Notes: generated by a model not told the origin, from the sequence alone. 42,440 nt of DNA from Saprospiraceae bacterium (GCA_007125435.1 SLDF01000316.1:1-42440), one strand, 5' to 3'; shown: positions 16,879-26,319, counted from the stretch's first letter. A program made the numbers and translations.

Positions 16879-17083
16879 ATCTGCATTTTATAAATCAAAT
16901 ATATAGATATAGTATCGAAACATCGCTATATCGTTTTGATTAAAATATTGACTTATTTTGGATCACTTTTTTTATTCTTAGTACAGCTCTAAAAAGGGCG
17001 TAGCTCAAAGTATTGTTCTCATCTAAAGTAAGAAATCAGCACTTAGGTGCAGTGTCGTGGCAAATCAAAGTAATGTAATTGAC

Positions 17084-19879
17084 TTAATCACGACCACACA
17101 TAGACTTAAAATCACAAAACTTACAGTGATCCTCCTTCGTTGTTTGGTCAATAATCAACTCTTCAGAAAGCATGTTGTCGATCTCATCGAAGAGATGCTG
17201 TTCAAATGCTTTGATCATCTCGAGGTCTATATCGCCATCTTTGAGTGATACTTTACTGTCAACGGTACCGGCGTTTGCTCTGGAAAAGTACAAATGCGGC
17301 TCTGGCAGCCCCAATTGTTTATGCTGCTCGTGATAAAAATATGTATATAAAAGGGTCTGTCTCACTTCCTTGGCCTTTTGCTCATCTCGAGTCCACAGAT
17401 CATCCATTGTGAGCTTTCCTGATATATTCTTTGACTCTTTTCCTGTTTTAAAGTCGACAAGACGCATTGCTCCTGATGGCATTTCATCCACACGGTCAAT
17501 AATCCCCTTAAAGGTTAGTTCTAGTCCCCTATGAGAGACAACAACTTTTATTTTGTCCTCCGTATCTTTGACTATGAAGGGAACATTGGCTTCATCATAG
17601 CGCAATAGCCTTTTCAAATTACCGATGACAGCAGTGATAAACAACTTGTGCTTACCTGTATTTGCCAAATCATATGGCAACCTCATCTCCCTTACATATA
17701 CATCTGTTGACAGACGTTCCAGACTCTCTTCAAATTGGCCAATGACATACTTATTTATTACCTGACCTTTATACTCAGCATAAAACTCCTCCAATACTTT
17801 GTGCACAATATTGCCGAGCTGACCTGAATCCATCTCTTCCGAATCATCTTCGTAATTTCTAAACTTCAGAATATATTGCAAATACCAGCGAAGTCGGCAG
17901 GTCAGCCATGTATCTATGGCTGTAGGACTTATCTCACCATTCTCTAGCCAGTCTCGTATCTGTGACCTTTCAGCATCATTGACTGTGAATTGTATGGGCT
18001 TAGCAGCCGATGACTTAGAAGCAAAGGCCATTGATACCTCATGCATACTCCAAGTCTCGGGCCGTATGCCTTGCATCAGTCTTTGTATCCACCTGGAGGG
18101 CTCAGTCCCCATACCGGTATTAGACACCACATTATAATACATTGTGACTTCACTCGTCGATGACACCAGATTCCAAAATAAAAAATCCTGAACATCAGCT
18201 TTGTCACTAAAACCCGGCAATCCGTATCGCTGAGCCAGACTGTGTGGAAAGATTGTATTGTGACTTAGGGTTGGTAATGTCCCTTCATTGCACTGCAAAA
18301 CGAAGAGTCTGTCAAATTGCAAATTTGCCATCTCGAATAGACCTAAAACCTGTAGTCCTTTTAACGGCTCACCCTTTAAAGTGATACGCGTATGCTGAAG
18401 AATCCTTTTTAGAAATTGGCCAAAGAAAGAAGGTGACCACTCTGACTCCTGTTGATCCATTACGACCTTTAGGGATAATAGACTTTGATGTAGGTGATAG
18501 ATACTGGCATTATTCAGTTCTGATGATTCCTTTTCATAGACTAGTTCTAGCAGGTGAAGGCATCGGCTGAGCAAGTTTACCTGTCCGTTCGATGGACTCA
18601 GCAAGTCCCTCCAGTCGCTATCCATTTGCAACCATTGATCGTCTATTTTCCAAAAGCGCCCTTCAGTCGAATCAATATGCCCCAGTATAGTATTCACATG
18701 TGGCAATGTGCTTATCATGGATTGGCTAAAAAACATTTTAAGCTTCTTCACCTCTATGTAAGTATTGTAATGCTGATCCCAACTGTCCAGGCAATCGATG
18801 AACCGGCTCAGCAACACAAAAACCGGAGTGTCCAGCGAAGAAAGCCCCATAGACACATTTATGTGCTTCACCTCCTCAGGAATGACATTCAATAATGGTA
18901 ACAACATGGCCTGATCCGGTAAAATGATTCCTGTCTTATCCAGCTCTTCTTCAGTCAAGCCTTTTAGTGCATTAGAAAGTAACTGGAACTGAGCCATATC
19001 TCCACTGACTGGGCTGATGGTAATTGATTTATCTTCATCCGCGATGGGGGATATGACTTTTGAAATATCCTTTTGATCACTGATGAATCTGTGACTGGGG
19101 TGCTCACAGTCCAGGAGCTTTATATGGTCATTGGGTGGCATAGCCCAGTAGTACTGATCGGCGTCTATATGCTTGAGAATAGCCTCCTCTGCCTGACTGA
19201 GCTGATACATCCCTATGACATAAGCCGCATTATATTCTATATCCGTAACACCATCGAAGTCCATTTCTATCAAGTGTCTGGCTGCTACAGCAGATGATCC
19301 CATCTGGCCTTCCTTTAGGGCTGATCTAAATGCACCATATAAGTCACCCAATACGCGCCATATTTTACCCAGATTATCTCCAAGAGCAGAAGATTGCATA
19401 CTCCTTGCCAACAGCTTCAGCTCTTCGGTCATTCCCGCTTGATCCCATGTCTCTAGCTCAGCCACTGCTTTTAGCTGATCAAAAAAGAGATCAGTATCCA
19501 CCAGAGCTCTATCTAGGGCATCAAAATCTTTCAGCAGCATCAACCCCAAGCCATAAAAGTCCTCAAATGCCTCATTACCCCCTACCTGCCGCCAAAATTT
19601 ATAAAGCAAAATACATTGATTGAGATCTTCCACAGATTGCCAGCCTGTAAGCTGCATGATGTAACTGTCGAGCGTATGCATCTGTGGTGTCCATACAGGT
19701 CTACCGGCCACTTTGACCAAAGCCTTTCTAAAATACAACAAAGACCTATACGTCGGAAACAACAAAAGGCATGTGCTCAAGTCATCGTTGTGTCGCCGCA
19801 AAATATCTCTGGCTACAGTTTCCAGAAAAGGCGTAGACTCAGTATTGTTTATAAGTTCAGCAGTTGATTGTTGAGACAT
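17084..19879 (-). CDS. AddB-like PD-(D/E)XK nuclease / inactivated helicase-like protein
   Basis: 931 residues, the size of the AddB-like subunits of Bacteroidota recombination nucleases. The N terminus (FPTYRSLLYFRKALVK) aligns in style with helicase-like domains but lacks a Walker A GxGKT. The segment NEGTLPTL (531-538) corresponds to a conserved AddB motif. The C-terminal nuclease shows Cys661 in TWLTCRLRWYLQ, GNIVHKVLEEFY (His693), GIIDRVD (Asp795) and LVDFKTGK (Asp809, Lys811). The ending CKFCDFKSMC (Cys919, 922, 928), with Cys661, completes a likely 4Fe-4S cluster as in AddB. The UvrD-like partner, often adjacent in this phylum, is not in this window. Expected role: resection of double-strand breaks. 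Confidence 0.85.
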   Translation of the reverse strand: MSQQSTAELINNTESTPFLETVARDILRRHNDDLSTCLLLFPTYRSLLYFRKALVKVAGRPVWTPQMHTLDSYIMQLTGWQSVEDLNQCILLYKFWRQVGGNEAFEDFYGLGLMLLKDFDALDRALVDTDLFFDQLKAVAELETWDQAGMTEELKLLARSMQSSALGDNLGKIWRVLGDLYGAFRSALKEGQMGSSAVAARHLIEMDFDGVTDIEYNAAYVIGMYQLSQAEEAILKHIDADQYYWAMPPNDHIKLLDCEHPSHRFISDQKDISKVISPIADEDKSITISPVSGDMAQFQLLSNALKGLTEEELDKTGIILPDQAMLLPLLNVIPEEVKHINVSMGLSSLDTPVFVLLSRFIDCLDSWDQHYNTYIEVKKLKMFFSQSMISTLPHVNTILGHIDSTEGRFWKIDDQWLQMDSDWRDLLSPSNGQVNLLSRCLHLLELVYEKESSELNNASIYHLHQSLLSLKVVMDQQESEWSPSFFGQFLKRILQHTRITLKGEPLKGLQVLGLFEMANLQFDRLFVLQCNEGTLPTLSHNTIFPHSLAQRYGLPGFSDKADVQDFLFWNLVSSTSEVTMYYNVVSNTGMGTEPSRWIQRLMQGIRPETWSMHEVSMAFASKSSAAKPIQFTVNDAERSQIRDWLENGEISPTAIDTWLTCRLRWYLQYILKFRNYEDDSEEMDSGQLGNIVHKVLEEFYAEYKGQVINKYVIGQFEESLERLSTDVYVREMRLPYDLANTGKHKLFITAVIGNLKRLLRYDEANVPFIVKDTEDKIKVVVSHRGLELTFKGIIDRVDEMPSGAMRLVDFKTGKESKNISGKLTMDDLWTRDEQKAKEVRQTLLYTYFYHEQHKQLGLPEPHLYFSRANAGTVDSKVSLKDGDIDLEMIKAFEQHLFDEIDNMLSEELIIDQTTKEDHCKFCDFKSMCGRD

Positions 19880-20000
19880 CTATTATTTTTATTCATTATC
19901 ATTAATCCATATTTCGATATTAGGATTTGTGCATTCACTAGATTTTATGTTATCATTTTGGGTATTACCCATTGATACTTGCATGATGGATTATATCAGG

Positions 20001-21452
20001 TCAAAAAGAATATTGTAAATTGACCATATTCATCTGCATATTTTGCTGCATCATTCGCATTTGTTGCTCAGGGCTAGACATGAACACCGTGAGCCCTGCC
20101 GGATTGAGATTAAACCTAAGGTTATCGCCAATATCTGACTTTCCGGAGCGAAACAAAGAACTCTTTTTTTGCTTTGCGATTAAGAATCCTCCTATCCAAC
20201 CCATAGTCGCTCCTGCTGCACCCATGAATAAAAAGAACTCAGGTGTATTGTAGGATAATACACCCAGACCTATACCCAGACCAAAGCCGCCAATAGAGCT
20301 CAACGTCACCAAGTTGCCTTGTTTTCGAGAGAGGTTGGTATTTTTTGTCGCTAAATATGAAAGTGATAAACCCAAGCTTGATCCTATCAACATGCCTAAA
20401 GCTTCTGTCCTGTAATAATAACTATCATACGTTAATAAGGCGCCAGACATCAAACCGATGAATCCTGCTGTATTGATAGCTCTGAGGTCTCCGGTAAATC
20501 TTGGATGCTTTCGAAACAGTGCATCAGCTAACCAAACTCCTCCTAAACTACCGGCTAATGTATAAAATGCAAGCCCTGAGGCATCATCATATATATTCTC
20601 ACCTTTGTAAGCTAAATTTGTGTTAAGGCCTGCAAGTCCGCCCCAAAAATTACCGGAATTGTAAAATACAGATTGTGTATATGTAAATTTCCTCTTCTTA
20701 GCCAGATGATAGAACAGCCATCCTTCTACAAGACTTATGCCGGGAATCAGAATACTTTCCATTGTATATTTAGGATCATTAAAGTCCCAGAATATATCAT
20801 CTCCTTTTATCATAACACTTAGAAATGCACCATGTCCATATCCCATCAATGACCCAAAAAAATGCATATTGGCAGCAGCAGGAGGTATATACTTGTCTTT
20901 GGTCAGTAGTAAAGATCCGGCGAGAGTCCCTGCTGCAGCAAAGATTGGCAAAGCGAGACCAAACTGTGTTTTTTGATAATCATTAAATATAACATTCCCT
21001 GCAAAATCAGTAAAAGGTACTTCTCTACGCGTAAGATTGGCCAAAATAGAGGTTTGCGGTATGGCATGAAGAGACATAGAACTCACCAAATATAGTCGAC
21101 CATTTTTCTTGCTATCTTCTTCTTTAGGTACTTCACTTTGTATAAAGTTGGCCTCTAACTCATATCTAAGTTTTTCAAGCTCTTCTAAGCTTATGGGTAT
21201 ATCAGTGACTCTTTGCTCATTTTTTCTTTTGTAATAAACCCTGAGGAAATGATCCTGATCAACCTTATAAAGTTGTATCTGATCAAATACTTGTGGGTAG
21301 GGATTAAGAAAGCTAATATTGCGGGTTTGGGGCTTTTTCACTTCAAAAACATCCGACAGGAATTCTACCTGCTCTACCTCTTGTGCTGATATGGATTGCC
21401 CAATAATAGACAACAAAAAAACACAGCATACTCGGAGCAAATAGGCTTTCAT
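20001..21452 (-). CDS. unrecognised exported glycine-rich protein, paralogue 1
   Basis: 483 residues. I do not recognise the family. It has a signal peptide (about 1-24, SISAQ), then a basic/acidic 90-residue domain (SDVFEVKKPQTRNISFLNPY, DIPISLEELEKLRYELEA). Next comes a long region of glycine-rich hydrophobic segments (AAGTLAGSLLLTKDKYIPPA, GGFGLGIGLGVLSY, GAAGATMGWIGGFLIAK) that could be membrane helices or a barrel. The tail is rich in Met and Gln (EQQMRMMQQNMQMNMVNLQY) after FNLNPAGLTVFMSSP. It is clearly homologous over its whole length to the product of 21705-23138, and the pair looks like a tandem duplication. Confidence 0.7.
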   Translation of the reverse strand: MKAYLLRVCCVFLLSIIGQSISAQEVEQVEFLSDVFEVKKPQTRNISFLNPYPQVFDQIQLYKVDQDHFLRVYYKRKNEQRVTDIPISLEELEKLRYELEANFIQSEVPKEEDSKKNGRLYLVSSMSLHAIPQTSILANLTRREVPFTDFAGNVIFNDYQKTQFGLALPIFAAAGTLAGSLLLTKDKYIPPAAANMHFFGSLMGYGHGAFLSVMIKGDDIFWDFNDPKYTMESILIPGISLVEGWLFYHLAKKRKFTYTQSVFYNSGNFWGGLAGLNTNLAYKGENIYDDASGLAFYTLAGSLGGVWLADALFRKHPRFTGDLRAINTAGFIGLMSGALLTYDSYYYRTEALGMLIGSSLGLSLSYLATKNTNLSRKQGNLVTLSSIGGFGLGIGLGVLSYNTPEFFLFMGAAGATMGWIGGFLIAKQKKSSLFRSGKSDIGDNLRFNLNPAGLTVFMSSPEQQMRMMQQNMQMNMVNLQYSF

Positions 21453-21498
21453 AGATGAAGTATTGAGGATTTCAACGTTTGCATTTCATTTTGTCAAC

Positions 21499-21637
21499 TT
21501 GGGCATCACCCTCGTCCTTTCGTCCTCGGGTCGCTATGCTCCGGGGCTCGCTATTCGCTCGGCCTCGATTTCGCTAAGGCTACATCGAGTCTGGCTTCGC
21601 ATTCGCTTCGCCACCCACTACACAGCGCTGATGCATA
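21499..21637 (-). repeat. Family B structured repeat, copy 3
   Basis: On the plus strand it runs from TTGGGCATCACCC to CAGCGCTGATGCATAA, reverse orientation. The internal stem is CTCGAT ... ATCGAG with a 14-base loop (TTCGCTAAGGCTAC on the plus strand). The flank after it (GAATGAACGACATTTTGAAA) is the complement of the flank seen at 15417 and 31979. It separates the two tandem paralogues. Confidence 0.85.
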
Positions 21638-21704
21638 ACTAGAATGAACGACATTTTGAAATATACACTTTACAATTTTACAACAGCTAATATAATTTAA
21701 TTTT

Positions 21705-23138
21705 CTAAAAACTGTAGTTTAAACTCATCATATTCATCTGTATGTTTTGCCGCATCATATTCATTTGTTGGTCAGGGCTAGACATGAGCATCGTGAGTCC
21801 TGCCGGATTGATATTGAATTGAAGATTATTGCCGAGATCTTTTGATCTTGTCCGTCTTGTACTCTCATTGTTTTTAAAATACAAATAACTACCGATCCAG
21901 CCCAAGGTAGCTCCAAGAGCCATGCTAAATACTGCTGAACCAGAATCTAAGTCGCTAACTAAGCCAACACCTGTACCCAATGCAAAGCCACCAATTGAGC
22001 TCAATAGTACCATACCACCTTCGAACTTGGAAAAATTAGTTGATGAAGTACTCATATAGGTACTGGCAATACCAACGCCAGCTCCGATTAAAGCAGCAGT
22101 AGATATGGCGCGATCATTAGTGGATTCATAAACAAAAGCCAAACCTAAATTTACCCCAATAAAGCCAGCTGTATTAATGGCTCTCAAGTCTCCTGAAGAG
22201 CGTGGATGTTTCTTATGTAATACATCAAATAACCATAGTCCACCTAAACTACCTGCCAATCCGAAGAAGCCGTAGCCGGCTGGATCGGCATCAAAACTGC
22301 CTGCGGTCATTTGGTAACCCAATAGTCCAGTGGATCCACCCCAAAAATTACCGGTATTATACGCCATAGACTGGGCATATGTAAACTTCCGTTTTTTGGC
22401 CAGATAGTATCCCACCCATCCTTCTACAATGCTTACACCCGATATCAAGAGGCTCTCTGTCACGAAGCGAACGTCGTCACCGATGAATAGTCCGTCGCGC
22501 TTAATAGTCGACGCTATCATAGCACCATGACCATATCCAAATGCTGAACCAAAGAAATGCATGTTAGCAGCAGCAGGCGATATATAGCGATCTCTGGTAA
22601 GGAGTATAGATGAAGTAATAGCTCCTGCCGTAGTAAAAAAAGGTAAGGCTAGTCCAAAGGTGGACTTTTCATAAAAACTGTATGGAGGTCCAAAATCGGG
22701 AACGACTGTGACTTTCTGTCTGGTCAAATTGGCTAATATGATACTTTGAGGAATTGAGTGCAGTGAAGCTGATGTTACGAGATAATATCGACTGCTCTTG
22801 TCATCTTCATCGGCAGTTTTGCCGGAAGACGCTCTACTGGCTAGAATGGCCTCCCTTAATTCGGTTAGTTCTTCCTGAGACAAGGGTACATCTTCTGACC
22901 AAGACTCTCTTTTTTTACGAAAGAAAATCCTCAATACGTATTGCCCATCATCAAGAAATAACTGGGCGCGATCAAAGTCTTTTTCATAATCCTTCAATAC
23001 ATCAGCTTGCTGACGCTGTGTGTTACTTAACTCAAACACACCGGGAATGAAAGCAACCTGTTCTCCCTGAGCATTGGCGTGCATTGCAAATACTATGCAT
23101 AGGCAAAGTGGTACCAAGATCTGAGTCAATGTTTTCAT
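21705..23138 (-). CDS. unrecognised exported glycine-rich protein, paralogue 2
   Basis: 477 residues, same architecture as the product of 20001-21452. It has a signal peptide (ending ANAQ), an N-terminal domain (PGVFELSNTQRQQADVLKDY, DVPLSQEELTELREAI), glycine-rich hydrophobic stretches (HFFGSAFGYGHGAM, VLLSSIGGFALGTGVGLVSD, GATLGWIGSYLYFK) and a Met/Gln tail (DQQMNMMRQNIQMNMMSLNY). Shared landmarks include SLHSIPQ/SLHAIPQ, PAAANMHFFGS and KHPRxxGDLRAINTAGFIG. Divergence is spread along the whole length, so the duplication is not very recent. A consensus-like promoter lies just upstream. Confidence 0.7.
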   Translation of the reverse strand: MKTLTQILVPLCLCIVFAMHANAQGEQVAFIPGVFELSNTQRQQADVLKDYEKDFDRAQLFLDDGQYVLRIFFRKKRESWSEDVPLSQEELTELREAILASRASSGKTADEDDKSSRYYLVTSASLHSIPQSIILANLTRQKVTVVPDFGPPYSFYEKSTFGLALPFFTTAGAITSSILLTRDRYISPAAANMHFFGSAFGYGHGAMIASTIKRDGLFIGDDVRFVTESLLISGVSIVEGWVGYYLAKKRKFTYAQSMAYNTGNFWGGSTGLLGYQMTAGSFDADPAGYGFFGLAGSLGGLWLFDVLHKKHPRSSGDLRAINTAGFIGVNLGLAFVYESTNDRAISTAALIGAGVGIASTYMSTSSTNFSKFEGGMVLLSSIGGFALGTGVGLVSDLDSGSAVFSMALGATLGWIGSYLYFKNNESTRRTRSKDLGNNLQFNINPAGLTMLMSSPDQQMNMMRQNIQMNMMSLNYSF

Positions 23139-23166
23139 AAGTTTAGATTAATATGTTATTAACTTT

Positions 23167-23199
23167 CAAATGTAATCAAAGTCAGTGAATCTGCACAAA
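23167..23199 (-). promoter_or_regulatory. candidate promoter of the paralogue 2 gene
   Basis: On the minus strand TTTG (23199-23196), 21 bases, then TACATTTG (23174-23167), exact to TAnnTTTG with a slightly long spacer. It lies 28 bases upstream of the ATG at 23138. Confidence 0.45.
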
Positions 23200-23284
23200 T
23201 CGTTACGATATTTAACATTGTATTGCTTCCAATACAACTAAAAAGCACATCCGCTTAAAACCTGCAAACCATAAGCATGGGAGA

Positions 23285-23965
23285 TAAGATAAAAGATAAC
23301 GAAAGGTCGAATGTCTAAAGGTCGGAAAGTCGCATTTTTAAGAGTCCAAAGGTCAAAAGTCTGAAGGCCGGAAAGTCGAAAGTCTTAAGGAGCTCAGAAG
23401 CTCGGGAGCTTAGGTGTAGTCACTAGTTATTTGATATATTTTTTGTATCGAAGAAGGTATTCTAGGGTGTTTTTTTGTCTGAAAGTCCAAGGTCTTAAGG
23501 AGCGAAGGAGCGAAGGAGCTTAGGTATAGTCTTTAGTTATGTATTTGTTTTTTGTGAAGAAGAAAATCGTCTATGGTGTCTTTTTGGGTCTGAAAGTCGA
23601 AGGTCTCATGGTCGGAAAGTCAAAGGTCTAAAGGTCAAAGGTCTTAAGGTCAGAAAGTCGAAGGTCACTTTAGAAGATAAAAGACAAAAGGAAAAAGATA
23701 AAAGGAACATTTTAAAAGAGCCAAGGCAAAAGGTAAAAGAGCCAAGGCAAAAGAAGAGATAAAAAGAGTCAAATGTCGAAAAGTCTGAAAGTCTGAAAGT
23801 CCAAGGTCTTAGGGAGCTTAGGAGCGAAGGAGCTTAGGTATAGTCATTAGTTATGTATTTGTTTTTTGTGAAGAAGAAAATCGTCTATGGTGTCTTTTTG
23901 GGTCTGAGGTCTTTTTAAAAGACAAAAGGAAGATGATAAAAGCAGGAAGACTGTGAAAGGTCAAA
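23285..23965 (+). repeat. Family D purine-rich satellite tract
   Basis: About 680 bases built from variants of AAGGTCGAAAGTCTAAAGGT and GGAGCGAAGGAGCTTAGG. Within it a longer unit of about 100 bases recurs at roughly 23395-23480, 23500-23600 and 23805-23910. Its most conserved part is GTATAGTCWTTAGTTATGTA, then TTTGTTTTTTGTGAAGAAGA and AAATCGTCTATGGTGTCTTT. Composition is strongly strand-biased (few C). No credible ORF is present. Confidence 0.75.
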
Positions 23966-24029
23966 AGTCAATTGGTGATATAGCGGCGCGTGGTGCTTTG
24001 GTTGACCTGATTCTTGATAAAAGCTAGGT

Positions 24030-24085
24030 CCAAGCCTCAGCGTGGCGACATATTAATAGCCCGGGGCGTAAGCCCTGGGTTTGTA
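24030..24085 (+). repeat. REP-like hairpin
   Basis: CCCGGGGCGTAAGCCCTGGG at 24060-24079 folds as a hairpin with a CGTAAG loop, preceded by CAGCGTGGCGACATATTAAT. From memory, similar short hairpins recur in spacers of many environmental bacteria; only one copy is in this window. Confidence 0.4.
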
Positions 24086-24162
24086 AATTTATTACCAAAT
24101 TATTTGGCGTTGTTTTTGCGCTGAAAGAAGCAAAAATCGTGACAAAACTAATCGAACGAACC

Positions 24163-24493
24163 TACCAATAAAACTTGAAAGCCCTCAGTCATCTTCAAGC
24201 ATAAACAGCGAAGATAGCGTCGCTATCGCAGCGTAAACAGCAAACGGAGGCGATAGCCGACCGTTTGCCTAAACAGCGAAGCGTAAACAATCCGCAACCC
24301 GCAACTCGCAACTCTTTTCTGCGTGAGGGATAGCAGCGATATGAACAGGGCTGGCATAGGTAGTGGAGCGCTGGAGGGAGGGGCGACCGAACGGAAGCCA
24401 CTCAAAACAGCAGCGACACTCTATGGCAGCCCTGTGAATACAAGCGGATAGCCCGACCCCGCACGATAGTAAGGGGGCACGCCCAAAGAACGA
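24163..24493 (-). repeat. Family C element, copy 1
   Basis: On the minus strand it reads GGGCGTGCCC, then a small C4/G4 hairpin, GGGCTATCCGCTTGTATTCA, CTGCCATAGAGTGTCGCTGC, CTATCCCTCACGC, TTGTTTACGCTTCGCTGTTT and finally GCTTGAAGATGACTGA with CTTTCAAGTTTTATT. The same series occurs on the plus strand at 36335-36935. It resembles GC-rich spacer repeats I know from other Bacteroidota (memory, not a search). It ends about 17 bases from the stop of the DinB gene. Confidence 0.75.
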
Positions 24494-24509
24494 AAATTTA
24501 CCCGCCCAA

Positions 24510-25043
24510 CTATGCTTCCAGTTGCTTTAGGATATTGAAGATTTGCTGTGTGTGTCGATCGACGTGGGACTGGATGAACTTGAGCGCTTGTTTTAGATTC
24601 ATCTTGCCGGCTATTGGATGTTTAAATACTTCTGCGTTTATCTGCTCTGCGGTCATCGTCGAAAGGAGCTGGTCCAATTGCAACCTGACGGTTTTCCATC
24701 GTGACATGGCCTGGTCCAGAGTGGCGCTGTTGTCTGGGTTGCCTATAAATCGCGGTGCGCGAAACTTGATGGGCAAAATCATCGCAAATTTGAGCATAAG
24801 ATACCTAAAAAATGATGCTGGTCCGGCTGACGGTATCGGCTCACCGCCTGTGGTCTTTTTCTTGAGGTATTCAATTGTGGATTGTTCTGAAAGAATGAGG
24901 TGATCAATGACCTGAACAACGGACCAGCTATCGCCGTTGACTTTTTCATTCATGACTTCTGAAGGATAGCTCTGCAATCGTTGATAGAGGTCTTCTCTGT
25001 GATTTTCCATCTTTTGGAATAAGTGGTCAATGGACTTATGCAT
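24510..25043 (-). CDS. DinB family protein
   Basis: 177 residues, typical of the DinB/YfiT-like four-helix-bundle family. The metal-binding histidine pattern is visible: SWSVVQVIDHLILSEQ (His at about 48) and, near the C terminus, IQSHVDRHTQQIFNIL, which gives the His-x3-His pair. Members bind a divalent metal and include thiol transferases and damage-inducible proteins; the reaction of this one is unknown. It is divergent from the ThiF-like gene, with 129 bases between starts. Confidence 0.85.
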   Translation of the reverse strand: MHKSIDHLFQKMENHREDLYQRLQSYPSEVMNEKVNGDSWSVVQVIDHLILSEQSTIEYLKKKTTGGEPIPSAGPASFFRYLMLKFAMILPIKFRAPRFIGNPDNSATLDQAMSRWKTVRLQLDQLLSTMTAEQINAEVFKHPIAGKMNLKQALKFIQSHVDRHTQQIFNILKQLEA

Positions 25044-25172
25044 GGTATGTATTTGTAAGTGCGGTGTAAAATACGTATTTTCGATCGCATTTGCAGATTT
25101 ACTGATGAAAATACAGTAAAGCTAGTCGTAAAGCGCAAAGGCCAAATCATTCATAAGCCAAATAACACAGAT

Positions 25173-26315
25173 ATGGACAGATATCACCGTCAAATTATCA
25201 TGCCTGAAGTCGGCGCAGTGGGGCAAGACAAGCTCAAAGCAGCATCAGTCCTTGTCATAGGTGCCGGTGGTCTCGGATGTCCGGCTTTGTCTTATCTGAC
25301 GGCAGCTGGTATCGGTACCATAGGTATAGTGGATGGTGACTGTGTAGACTTATCAAACTTGCATCGCCAGGTTTTATATCAAACAAAGGATGTAGGTAAG
25401 CCCAAATCGGAGACAGCAGCTAAGCGGCTCAAAGCACTTAATCCCAATGTGTTATTCCATGCTTATCCGACCTGTCTGGACACTGATAATGCGCTCGAGA
25501 TCATGACGCCATATGACATCGTGCTTGACGGCACAGATAATTTTCCGGCTCGGTATCTGATCAATGATGCATGCTTGTTACTGGATAAAGTCAATGTATT
25601 TGCTTCGGTATTTAGGTTTGATGGACAGTTGACTGTATTCAATTACAGATACGATGACGGTACTTATGGCCCTAATTACAGAGACCTATACCCCGCTCCT
25701 CCGGCTGCCGATAGTGTCCCCAGCTGTGCTGAAGGGGGTGTCCTCGGTGTGCTGCCCGGCATCATGGGAGCTTTACAGGCTGCAGAGGCGATAAAGATAT
25801 TGCTGGGAATCGGTGACCCTATCGTTGGTAGAATGATGATATTGGATACGCTTCATGGGGAGACCCGGTATATGTCTTTCAAAAAGAGACCGGAACACTG
25901 GAATGGCAATAAACAGATCATTGTTGAAAAATTGATAGATTATGACTTATTTTGCAGCGATTATCAAAACACATCTAGTCAAAGAAATAATACTATGATC
26001 AAAGAAGTCAATGTCAGCGAACTAAAAGAAATGATGGATAACAATGAAGACTTCCAACTCATCGATGTCCGTGAACCTTATGAAGCCGAAATAGCTGAGA
26101 TGGGTGGAAAACTGATACCAATGGGAGAATTGCTCGATCGTGTAGATGAGATCAGCAAAGATAAGAAAGTCGTCGTCCACTGTCGAAGTGGCGCGAGAAG
26201 TGCCAGTGTTATCCAAATGTTGCAAGATCGCTTCGACTATGACAATTTATATAATTTAAAAGGCGGTATTCTGGCCTGGGCAGACCAGATAGATACGTCT
26301 TTAGAAAAATACTAA
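25173..26315 (+). CDS. ThiF/MoeB-type adenylyltransferase fused to rhodanese
   Basis: 380 residues from the preferred ATG at 25173 (MDRYHRQIIMPEVG, the standard start of the family); an in-frame ATG at 25059 would add 38 atypical residues. Residues 1-240 are the E1-like domain: nucleotide loop GAGGLGCP, DGTDNFPARYLINDAC and Cys185 in PSCAEGGVLGV. Residues 278-380 are a rhodanese domain with Cys337 in VVHCRSGARS. It should adenylate the C terminus of a ubiquitin-like sulfur carrier (ThiS/MoaD type) and hand on sulfur. The CxxC zinc motif of E. coli MoeB is absent (GPNYRDLYP instead). No sulfur-carrier gene is adjacent, so whether it serves thiamin, molybdopterin or tRNA thiolation is open. Confidence 0.88.
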   Translation: MDRYHRQIIMPEVGAVGQDKLKAASVLVIGAGGLGCPALSYLTAAGIGTIGIVDGDCVDLSNLHRQVLYQTKDVGKPKSETAAKRLKALNPNVLFHAYPTCLDTDNALEIMTPYDIVLDGTDNFPARYLINDACLLLDKVNVFASVFRFDGQLTVFNYRYDDGTYGPNYRDLYPAPPAADSVPSCAEGGVLGVLPGIMGALQAAEAIKILLGIGDPIVGRMMILDTLHGETRYMSFKKRPEHWNGNKQIIVEKLIDYDLFCSDYQNTSSQRNNTMIKEVNVSELKEMMDNNEDFQLIDVREPYEAEIAEMGGKLIPMGELLDRVDEISKDKKVVVHCRSGARSASVIQMLQDRFDYDNLYNLKGGILAWADQIDTSLEKY

Positions 26316-26319
26316 TACC

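Noticed and set aside
23285..23965. CRISPR array
   Set aside because: The units are degenerate and contiguous, with no uniform repeat and spacer lengths and no cas genes nearby.
24195..24405. Overlapping ORFs on the minus strand in family C copy 1
   Set aside because: Two frames open by chance in GC-rich repeat sequence, not conserved in the other copy.
25059..25172. N-terminal extension of the ThiF-rhodanese protein
   Set aside because: The 38 extra residues are basic and unlike the family, whose members start at the MDRYHRQI equivalent.
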